From: a virus
Length of the DNA: 43,168 nt
Virus record (IMG/VR): IMGVR_UViG_3300033388_001490
Location: 1-43,168 of that record
Strand: one strand, 5' to 3'
The position numbers and the translations under genes are program-made. Of the stretch, positions 33,509 to 38,633 are shown one piece after another; position 1 is the first letter of the stretch; each line of letters opens with the position of its first letter. The notes beneath the pieces are model-generated. The model saw nothing but the letters and a program-made list of their open reading frames with translations. It was not told where the DNA came from and did no database searches.

Positions 33509-33823
33509 CTATTTCTGTTTTGCCGCCCCGTAAGCGTCAAAGGCGATCTTGTGGAGAGGAACCCACGCGACACATCCTAGTCGAGCATTTTCCGATGTTC
33601 TGGCTTCGATTAAACTAAGAGCATAGGCAGCAGCATCAAGCTTCAACTGGATAACAAGCGTTTTGTCGATAAGTTCATTCCATGCTTTCAAGGTTACGGT
33701 GCATTCGACTTGTTGCTCTGAAGCATACCGCGAGTCAATGCCGGCCTTGCGGGAATCTTCTTTCGTCCATGTAAAGAACCGCAAGACCCTGGAAAACTTC
33801 CCTGTCTTTTTTATGATGTTCAT
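33509..33823 (-). CDS. Hypothetical protein
   Basis: A 104-residue protein with one of the strongest ribosome sites in the block (AAGGAGG, seven bases). Composition is mixed helical (ELIDKTLVIQLKLDAAAYALSLIEARTSENARLG). ATG overlaps the upstream stop. No family recognised. Confidence 0.6.
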   Translation of the reverse strand: MNIIKKTGKFSRVLRFFTWTKEDSRKAGIDSRYASEQQVECTVTLKAWNELIDKTLVIQLKLDAAAYALSLIEARTSENARLGCVAWVPLHKIAFDAYGAAKQK

Positions 33824-34077
33824 TTCGCCACCTCCTTACAAGGTCGCCAGACGGGGACGTAGACGGTTTTGTTAGCGTAATCACCAGCAGTCATAGCGGA
33901 CCAGATAGGCCAGCCGTCAGCAAAAACAATCAATTCATCCTCTATTTTACGCTTAAATCGAGCAAGTCCCATAGGATGCCTAAAAGTTCCTTCCACATTA
34001 AACGTTTCTCCCTCTCCAATACAAGAGAACGGGACCGCTTTAAGGTTGAGCTTCTTTAGTGTTTGTTTGTCGATCAT
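33820..34077 (-). CDS. Hypothetical beta-rich protein
   Basis: An 85-residue protein with strand-rich pattern (LKAVPFSCIGEGETFNVEGTFRHPMGLARFKRKIEDELIVF) and VPVWRPC end. It follows the structured 34111-34234 RNA, so its expression may depend on that element. AAGGGA precedes the ATG. Unknown function. Confidence 0.58.
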   Translation of the reverse strand: MIDKQTLKKLNLKAVPFSCIGEGETFNVEGTFRHPMGLARFKRKIEDELIVFADGWPIWSAMTAGDYANKTVYVPVWRPCKEVAK

Positions 34078-34110
34078 CTTACTTTCCCTTTCGGTTAATT
34101 GTTATTAAAT

Positions 34111-34234
34111 GCATCGGTGGCAAGCCTCGTAGTCTCGCCTCAGTACTAACTTGTCAATTCAAGCCGCCCGATGCCCTAAGCCGTGTTTTGTCAGTCCCTG
34201 ACAGGGTGTAGGCCGAAGCTGGCTTAGATACACC
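34111..34234 (-). promoter_or_regulatory. Pseudoknot-capable intergenic RNA
   Basis: A 155-base gap between genes. In minus-strand order: GGTGTA (34234-34229), CTAAGCC (34227-34221), GCTTCGGC tetraloop hairpin, TACACC (34210-34205), hairpin TGTCAG-GGA-CTGACA (34203-34189), GGCTTAG (34182-34176). The first and third, and the second and sixth, pair and cross, giving an H-type pseudoknot. A further stem GCATCGG / CCGATGC joins 34174-34168 to 34117-34111. Every stem is perfect. Likely a cis-acting leader or small RNA. Confidence 0.6.
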
Positions 34235-34839
34235 TATTTCTTAAATCCCCCAGTGTTCATGTCGTACTTAGCAATGATAGCTCGCAAATCGTCCTTAGTT
34301 GCATCTTCTGGCTTAATACTAGCTGATTCAAGTATAACCACTTCGCTCGCTATCATCTCCATATTAACGAAATGGCAGTCACAATCGCACACGTACCACA
34401 TTCGACCTAAATTATTCCTATGTGCTAACCCGACCCGACAACATCCGCTCCATGCTACAACATAAGAGGATTCGTCCTTAATCTTAGAGAAGTAGGCTTT
34501 AATGGCATCACGTTGCTTTGTGCCCCATTCAGTCACATCGTCCATCAAGTCTGTATGGCCGATTTTCTTCAAAGCGTGCGTTTCTGCGTTACTGTAGATT
34601 TTTGCCTCTCCGGTATCGTCCGAAACACAAAGTGCACCACAGCTATGCTTGAAAACTATACCTTGCCATTTTTCGACTTCATGCTCTACTACATCCCCCA
34701 CAGCGGGCACGTAGTCAGGCTGTGAAGTCGAAGTTGTGGTAAGTGACGGTGTAGCTGTCTTCGCTTCCGAAATCGCAGCCAAGCCATCTTGATCGGTCAG
34801 GTCCGCTTGCGGTCCCTGTCCTGCTTTTGGCAGAATCAA
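34234..34839 (-). CDS. Hypothetical protein, possible -1 fusion partner
   Basis: Up to 201 residues. The only start near the front is a TTG at 34839 that overlaps the previous stop (TTGA), and no ribosome site is well placed. The frame is -1 to the gene before, which has C CCT TTT just before its stop, so it may be made as a fusion. The first 45 residues are linker-like (Ala/Thr/Ser), then VGDVVEHEVEKWQGIVFKHSCGALCV, C-rich CCRVG...CDCDCH and a C-terminal KDDLRAIIAKYDM helix pair. Unknown function. Confidence 0.58.
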   Translation of the reverse strand: MILPKAGQGPQADLTDQDGLAAISEAKTATPSLTTTSTSQPDYVPAVGDVVEHEVEKWQGIVFKHSCGALCVSDDTGEAKIYSNAETHALKKIGHTDLMDDVTEWGTKQRDAIKAYFSKIKDESSYVVAWSGCCRVGLAHRNNLGRMWYVCDCDCHFVNMEMIASEVVILESASIKPEDATKDDLRAIIAKYDMNTGGFKK

Positions 34840-35081
34840 AAAGGGGCGCCGTCTACCTCTATTTCGAGGTTGTTAAGATTTCCCTTGACGTTGGGTTTGG
34901 TGCGGACTTTCTCATAAGCCTTCAAGATCGATACGAGCTTCGATGTGCCACCGACTCTAATAATCCCGCTATCGTTGTCAATGGCGCTTACTCGGGTTGT
35001 CTCTACGACGCGGTTTTGGGTGGTGTCGAATACTTCTGATACCACGTCGATTGATACGTTGTGCATTTTTTCTGTACTCAT
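34836..35081 (-). CDS. Hypothetical protein, frameshift donor
   Basis: An 81-residue protein (STEKMHNVSIDVVSEVFDTT, SAIDNDSGIIRVGGTSKLVSILKAYEKVRT) predicted to be alpha/beta. AAAGGA lies eight bases before the ATG. It ends EVDGAPF-stop at C CCT TTT TGA, which allows -1 slippage into the 34234-34839 frame. Unknown function. Confidence 0.6.
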   Translation of the reverse strand: MSTEKMHNVSIDVVSEVFDTTQNRVVETTRVSAIDNDSGIIRVGGTSKLVSILKAYEKVRTKPNVKGNLNNLEIEVDGAPF

Positions 35082-35132
35082 AATACATTCCTTTAAAAAG
35101 TGTTATAAAACATTATCCCAGCCCCTATAGGA

Positions 35133-35624
35133 CTAAGGGAAATTCAATCTTGCAAACTCGCCATGGTATTTATTAGCTGCTGAGTCGTAAGCCGTCGCTG
35201 CTTTTATAAGGCAGGTAAATAAACCTAAATGAATAACTTTACCATCAAGACGTATCTGAGACCTCCATTTATTGGCGCCTTTCTCCCAGCAGACGCCTTT
35301 GAATCCGCATTTGTTATTTGCGTTAATCTTCCTGTTCTTTGCGTTTTCGGCTTGAGTACAATGACGTAAGTTGGACCGTTGGTTGTCAAGAGTGATGCCG
35401 TTTCGGTGGTCTATTTCTTTGCCATTGACGCTTCCCAAGATAGCAACGTGCATTAGTAATGTCGTCCATTTACCATTGGCCTTGATGCCGCGTTGGGCAT
35501 AAAGCTTGTTTTCCTTAGGTTCATGTGCGTGCCATTTATATTTATTAAGTTCTTCGCAGTCACTGTCGTCTACCAACGTGAATGTGTTTGGGAATTTCTT
35601 AGTACTGATGTCAATTTTCTTCAT
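35133..35624 (-). CDS. HNH homing-type endonuclease with AP2-like end
   Basis: A 163-residue nuclease: HNH core LLMHVAILG, EIDHRNGITLDNQRSNLRHCTQAENAKNR, then GFKGVCWEKGANKWRSQIRLDGKVIHLGLFTCLIKAATAYDSAANKYHG, an AP2-type DNA-binding motif. This pairing is typical of free-standing phage homing nucleases. GGAG lies seven bases before the ATG at 35624; the frame further up covers the structured leader and is not coding. It has its own promoter. Confidence 0.88.
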   Translation of the reverse strand: MKKIDISTKKFPNTFTLVDDSDCEELNKYKWHAHEPKENKLYAQRGIKANGKWTTLLMHVAILGSVNGKEIDHRNGITLDNQRSNLRHCTQAENAKNRKINANNKCGFKGVCWEKGANKWRSQIRLDGKVIHLGLFTCLIKAATAYDSAANKYHGEFARLNFP

Positions 35625-35644
35625 GGTAACTCCAATAAAAGAGC

Positions 35645-35726
35645 CAGCCGGAGTTGTTACGCAGTATGGGCTTGAACCCGGATTGCCTCCGGCTGACTTC
35701 AATTGATTGTTTTGTACTGCGTAACA
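35645..35726 (-). promoter_or_regulatory. Pseudoknotted leader of the HNH gene
   Basis: In minus order: TGTTACGCAGTA (35726-35715), CAGCCGGAG (35695-35687), hairpin GGG-TTCAAG-CCC, TACTGCGTAACA (35666-35655), then after one base CTCCGGCTG (35653-35645). The 12-bp and 9-bp stems are perfect and cross, forming an H-type pseudoknot with a one-base junction. CTCC of the last arm is complementary to the gene's GGAG ribosome site 21 bases further on, allowing a switch. The predicted transcription start lies at the first base. Confidence 0.65.
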
Positions 35727-35733
35727 TACCATA

Positions 35734-35761
35734 AGTATAACCGATATTTCTGGAAAGTCAA
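35734..35761 (-). promoter_or_regulatory. Promoter of the HNH leader
   Basis: TTGACT (35761-35756), 16-base spacer, TATACT (35739-35734) on the minus strand, with the shared extension TTGACTTT and GTTATACTTAT also found in the main early promoter at 37905-37932. Start predicted near 35727. Confidence 0.7.
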
Positions 35762-35935
35762 CTAATTTTATTATTATTCTAAAGGGTGGCCGAAACTGTG
35801 AGGCCGCAGCCACCTGATCTATTAACGGTACTACCCTTTTATGAGGCACTATGCTAGTTAGGCATGATTGCTGCACTCCTTTCGGTTAAGGTCAATAATG
35901 CCCGTCTCTCCGGGCTGTCACGGTTGGCTTTTGTT

Positions 35936-35972
35936 TCGGACTTTCTACCGTTTCTGTCCGACCCTTGGTAGA
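35936..35972 (-). ncRNA. Compact H-type pseudoknot in the large RNA
   Basis: TCTACC (35972-35967), TCGGAC (35961-35956), GGTAGA (35949-35944), GTCCGA (35941-35936). First pairs with third, second with fourth; both stems are 6 bp and perfect, with loops of 5, 6 and 2 bases. Part of the 35780-36430 element. Confidence 0.6.
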
Positions 35973-36033
35973 CATTTAGAGACCGTCTTGAAGGATGAAA
36001 CCATCCAGTCTTTTCGTGAGCTTTCACTCAATG

Positions 36034-36106
36034 TCCTCGGCTGGACTCGAACCAGCAACCGTTTCTAATGGGATTAAGAAAGCTCTACCATTTGAGTTAC
36101 GAGGAC
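36034..36106 (-). tRNA. tRNA-like cloverleaf, abnormal anticodon loop
   Basis: Acceptor stem GTCCTCG / CGAGGAC is perfect 7 bp with discriminator A; T arm GCTGG-TTCGAGT-CCAGC is canonical; the D arm has three pairs plus an A-C mismatch with loop AAATGGTA. The anticodon stem TTTCT / AGAAA closes a loop of 10 bases (TAATCCCATT) instead of 7, so no anticodon can be assigned. CCA is not encoded. It may be a decayed tRNA, a tRNA mimic within the large RNA, or a tRNA with an unusual loop. Confidence 0.7.
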
Positions 36107-36435
36107 GGGTGGGGCAGGCAATGTTACAGCAGTGTCTTTTATTGGCTAGCCTTCGCTGTAGAACACGTCACTGCCCCATATTAACTTATTCAAAGAACTG
36201 CACGGCGGGCAGGCTATTCGTGTTCCCGTATTCCGGCAATGTTACGCCGCTTACCGGCTTATAGACACTGCCACGCCGTGCTATATCCATTGTCGGGGCA
36301 GGATTCCCCACTCTGCACCTAAAGCCGTTCTGAACTTGAACAATGCAAGCTAGGCAGTTGCAAAGCACTTGGTTCTGGCCTCGTCCGTTCCTTACCCGAC
36401 GCTACCACGCCGCCCGATAATGGGATATATCTGTT

Positions 36436-36463
36436 ATTCTATTGTCTTAAAGAGCCTGCTCAA
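36436..36463 (-). promoter_or_regulatory. Promoter of the large RNA
   Basis: TTGAGC (36463-36458), 16-base spacer, TAGAAT (36441-36436) on the minus strand. The start is predicted at about 36429, the first base of the long 5' stem. Confidence 0.55.
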
Positions 36464-36480
36464 GAGAAGATGGGCGGGGG

Positions 36481-36633
36481 TTAGGCTGGTTTTGCTTTCA
36501 TAAGCTGACAGGCAGGCATTTCTGGCAATCTGAAAATTGACTCTGGGTTGACGCCACATAAAGGATCGAACCCCTCTATTTGACTATGAAAAGCACAATC
36601 TTTACACTTGGGATGTTCTTTCGGTTCATTCAT
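36481..36633 (-). CDS. Cys-rich mini-protein, 50 aa
   Basis: MNEPKEHPKCKDCAFHSQIE start (CxxC), then PLCGVNP and PACQLMK, four Cys in a zinc-knuckle spacing. GGAG lies nine bases before the ATG. Last gene before the noncoding region. Unknown function. Confidence 0.62.
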   Translation of the reverse strand: MNEPKEHPKCKDCAFHSQIEGFDPLCGVNPESIFRLPEMPACQLMKAKPA

Positions 36634-36684
36634 CTGTCATTACTCCTATAAAGGTTAGCCCCTGTGAGGGGGAGATTGCGTGAG

Positions 36685-36876
36685 TTAAGCCTTTGCAGCT
36701 TCAAGCCGGTCAAGGGCCTGTTCCATCGCGTATACATGCTTATCTGCTGCGTCCGTATGCCCCTCGATATAGCCCCTGACACCGGCATACTCCGACTTTA
36801 TTATCATCTTGTGTACGGTAATGTCTAATACTTCCATACGAATTTTAATAGACGTCCTGCGTTGTTCTGGTGTCAT
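36685..36876 (-). CDS. Small helical protein, 63 aa
   Basis: A 63-residue product, mostly helical (MTPEQRRTSIKIRMEVLDITVHKM, GHTDAADKHVYAMEQALDRLEAAKA). AGGA lies eight bases before the ATG. No family recognised. Confidence 0.6.
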   Translation of the reverse strand: MTPEQRRTSIKIRMEVLDITVHKMIIKSEYAGVRGYIEGHTDAADKHVYAMEQALDRLEAAKA

Positions 36877-36941
36877 GGGTAAATCCTTTTAAGTTAAATA
36901 ATGCCCCACCCCAGAGAAGATGGGCAGGAGCGGGAATTGGT

Positions 36942-37277
36942 TTATCGGCTTACTTTTATAACGAAGTCGGGGTTGATTTCACATGCAGTAAGAACGGACT
37001 GAAGGAAACGCAAGAAATCGTCGTATGTTCCCCATCCATTAGGGGAACCCAAAGCTCTAAAGTGTTCGGGGTCATGTTCTAGTAATCTTATTCCCTCTTT
37101 AAGGATGGGAACAACTTCTGAAGTTAAATCATATCCATTTTCTTCGGGTCGCCATAAGCATTTATAAACACCCGCTTCAGCAGCCATACGGCCTAGATTG
37201 TGAGTAATATTAAAACTCTCGTATTCTATATGCCCACAATGGCTACATTTACTTTCTATACTAAAATCTAAACCCAT
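36942..37277 (-). CDS. Phage protein with N-terminal CxxC
   Basis: A 111-residue protein: MGLDFSIESKCSHCGHIEYESFNITHNLGRMAAEAG, then GYDLTSEVVPILKEGIRLLEHDPEHFRALGSPNGWGTYDDFLRFLQSVLTACEINPD. The layout (zinc knuckle, THNL motif, GWG-YDDFL) recurs in phage early proteins without known role. AAAGGGAAAC ribosome site upstream. Confidence 0.68.
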   Translation of the reverse strand: MGLDFSIESKCSHCGHIEYESFNITHNLGRMAAEAGVYKCLWRPEENGYDLTSEVVPILKEGIRLLEHDPEHFRALGSPNGWGTYDDFLRFLQSVLTACEINPDFVIKVSR

Positions 37278-37287
37278 TGTTTCCCTT

Positions 37288-37485
37288 TCAAAAGTTTACA
37301 AAATACTCAAAGGCGAAATCATTAATAACCTTAAAGCATCCTGATTCGTCTTCATTGGTAGCTTTATCTATAACTTTCTCTAAATATATCACTCTATCCC
37401 TTAGGTTGCATTTACATTTCTCACGGCCAACAGTAGGTTTTATTAACTTACAGCACCTATCGCAATATTCGTTCTCCGCTCTCAT
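37288..37485 (-). CDS. Small Cys-rich protein, 65 aa
   Basis: A 65-residue product with EYCDRCCKL and KCKCNL Cys pairs then a helix (LRDRVIYLEKVIDKATN). AAGGA seven bases upstream. Overlaps the previous gene's end by 29 bases. Unknown function. Confidence 0.6.
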   Translation of the reverse strand: MRAENEYCDRCCKLIKPTVGREKCKCNLRDRVIYLEKVIDKATNEDESGCFKVINDFAFEYFVNF

Positions 37486-37678
37486 ATTGATCCTTGCTCA
37501 TTATATACATTATCGCGTCACATAATTCTTTATCAGGTGACCTTTTTAATAGCTGTTTAATTATCACGATAGATTTGGAATAATCCTCAATTAAATCGTT
37601 GGGATTATATTTCCCACTTCCAAGGTCGGAGTTCGCTGCTTTCGCAAACTCCGCTATTTCTTCAATTGTGTAATCCAT
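37457..37678 (-). CDS. Small helical protein, 73 aa
   Basis: Started at the ATG at 37678, coupled by TAATG to the gene before. MDYTIEEIAEFAKAANSDLG, then helices to the C-terminus (SKSIVIIKQLLKRSPDKELCDAIMYIMS). Unknown function. Confidence 0.6.
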   Translation of the reverse strand: MDYTIEEIAEFAKAANSDLGSGKYNPNDLIEDYSKSIVIIKQLLKRSPDKELCDAIMYIMSKDQYESGERILR

Positions 37679-37857
37679 TACCATTTTCTGTTCATTTTCT
37701 TTTCTATAGTTACATTGCATTGGTGTCTGAAAAGCTCACATTCAGGCCCAGCAGCGTAAAACATCCCATAAGCCTTGATGTCTCTTGCGTATTCCAGTTG
37801 TTTGATTGTTAGTGTCTTAAGTTCGTTATATACTTTGTTTAGTGTTGAGCTTTTCAT
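37678..37857 (-). CDS. First early gene, 59 aa
   Basis: A 59-residue product (MKSSTLNKVYNELKTLTIKQ start; GPECELFRHQCNVTIEKK later). AAGGGA lies seven bases before the ATG, about 40 bases after the predicted start of the early promoter, making it the first leftward gene. Such first-expressed genes often counter host defence, but nothing in the sequence shows that here. Confidence 0.65.
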   Translation of the reverse strand: MKSSTLNKVYNELKTLTIKQLEYARDIKAYGMFYAAGPECELFRHQCNVTIEKKMNRKW

Positions 37858-37883
37858 TTTAGTCCCTTTCGTTTGTGTTATTA

Positions 37884-37912
37884 TTGACTTGTCTTACTAT
37901 AATAAGTATAAC
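37884..37912 (+). promoter_or_regulatory. Rightward promoter in the divergent region
   Basis: TTGACT (37884-37889), 17-base spacer, TATAAC (37907-37912) on the plus strand, start near 37919. Its -10 shares bases with the -10 of the leftward promoter, so the two probably cannot be used at once. Confidence 0.55.
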
Positions 37913-37932
37913 ACGTACTTCGTCAAAGTCAA
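37905..37932 (-). promoter_or_regulatory. Main early (leftward) promoter
   Basis: TTGACT (37932-37927), 16-base spacer, TATACT (37910-37905) on the minus strand. Near-consensus and the strongest in the window by eye. Start near 37898, about 40 bases before the first early gene. Confidence 0.75.
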
Positions 37933-38027
37933 TTAAAAACTTGATAAATTTTCAAGGTTTTTTATAAATAAACATAAATAGCCCCTCACGATACCGAAAA
38001 GGGCGATAAATAATAATAAATAATTGT

Positions 38028-38055
38028 TTGCTTTGCTTAACTTTTGTGGTATACT
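38028..38055 (+). promoter_or_regulatory. Second rightward promoter
   Basis: TTGCTT (38028-38033), 16-base spacer, TATACT (38050-38055), start near 38062, right before the AGGA ribosome site of the first gene of the right-hand block. Confidence 0.6.
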
Positions 38056-38073
38056 TTAACAGGAAATAGAGAT

Positions 38074-38253
38074 ATGAATGAAAGAATTGACGAAATCAAC
38101 CACGCAATGCAGAATATTCATCGCAATCTTGCCCTGATGATAACCCCGGATGCGTCAAGAGATTTAAGGATAGCAGTGGAACAGGCCCAGCAGGGCATAG
38201 AAGAATATGAAGAATACACAATAGGCAGGTTAAAAGAGGAACTAAACAAGTGA
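38074..38253 (+). CDS. Small helical protein, 59 aa
   Basis: Started at the ATG at 38074; the frame extends upstream only into the promoter. The 59-residue product is a helical, acidic protein (RIDEINHAMQNIHRNLALMI, QAQQGIEEYEEYTIGRLKEELNK). Stop overlaps the next GTG start (GTGA). Unknown function. Confidence 0.6.
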   Translation: MNERIDEINHAMQNIHRNLALMITPDASRDLRIAVEQAQQGIEEYEEYTIGRLKEELNK

Positions 38254-38633
38254 AAAACCGTCCTATAGTTAAAAAACTAAAGCTTTTGACCTCAACCATG
38301 ACAAAGACACAGCTTCAAAGCTTGCTTGCTCAGGTCAAGGCTAAGGGCTATGAGCAGATTACAGTGTGGTTTAACGCACAGGGTGATCCTCTGACGGCAG
38401 ACGACTTTAAACAGCTTAATAGATGGGGTGTTATCGCCGTTAGATGGCTTATAGGAGATTGGAAGCGTGACCGCAAAGAGGCTTATGTGGCGGGTAAAAT
38501 CAAAGACCTGCTTATAGAGGCAAGGCTTGACGCTATTGACTACATGACAGATCGGGGCGAAACAGAGCAAGAAGCAAAAGACATCTTCAAAGAAGGCTTT
38601 AGGGCATTCTCTGAGGAGGTGTTAAATGGCTGA
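38250..38633 (+). CDS. Hypothetical protein, 127 aa
   Basis: GTG start at 38250 supported by AGAGGAAC nine bases upstream; an ATG at 38298 would drop 16 residues. KTQLQSLLAQVKAKGYEQITVWFNAQGDPLTADDFKQLNRWGVIAVRWLIGDWKRDRKEAYVAGKIKDLLIEARLDAI is mixed alpha/beta. Overlaps the beta-helix gene by eight bases, so it may serve as its assembly helper. No family recognised. Confidence 0.58.
   Translation: MKNRPIVKKLKLLTSTMTKTQLQSLLAQVKAKGYEQITVWFNAQGDPLTADDFKQLNRWGVIAVRWLIGDWKRDRKEAYVAGKIKDLLIEARLDAIDYMTDRGETEQEAKDIFKEGFRAFSEEVLNG

Larger units (their letters stand above)
35780..36430 (-). ncRNA. Candidate large structured phage RNA
   Basis: About 650 bases without a credible gene, bounded by the 36481 mini-gene and the HNH promoter. 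In transcript order: 15-16 bp stem 36429-36413 / 36297-36282 (one bulge, one mismatch); hairpin 36362-36358 / 36348-36344; 13-bp stem 36281-36268 / 36212-36200; 8-bp stem 36178-36171 / 36117-36110 with inner 36160-36155 / 36130-36125; tRNA-like cloverleaf 36106-36034; hairpins 36027-36016, 36006-35993; pseudoknot 35972-35936; hairpin 35915-35900; final stem 35839-35833 / 35787-35781. A promoter sits so that RNA begins at the first stem. It resembles GOLLD/ROOL-type phage RNAs in size, setting and tRNA association; class not established. Confidence 0.6.

Noticed and set aside
34111-34234. HDV-like ribozyme
   Set aside because: The order of helices matches, but P1 has 6 rather than 7 pairs, the small hairpin has a tight UUCG loop and the expected C-x-A-A-type junction before P2' is absent; kept as an unclassified pseudoknot.
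35645-35726. A second tRNA (GGGTTCAAGCCC resembles a T arm)
   Set aside because: No matching 5-bp T stem with a 7-base loop and no 7-bp acceptor at the right distance; the 12+9 bp pseudoknot explains the sequence better.
35133-35876. Long form of the HNH gene from 35876
   Set aside because: The added 84 codons cover the promoter and pseudoknot, have no ribosome site and do not look like protein; the ATG at 35624 has a good site.
36110-36178. Truncated tRNA with acceptor TGGGGCAG/CTGCCCCA
   Set aside because: There is no T-loop sequence and the length is too short; treated as a stem of the large RNA.
35995-36264. 89-codon plus-strand ORF
   Set aside because: It is antisense to the tRNA-like cloverleaf and stems and has no ribosome site.
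36186-36368. 60-codon minus-strand ORF in the noncoding region
   Set aside because: No ribosome site, non-ATG start, and its bases are accounted for by long stems; the internal ATG reading MDIARRG also lacks a ribosome site.
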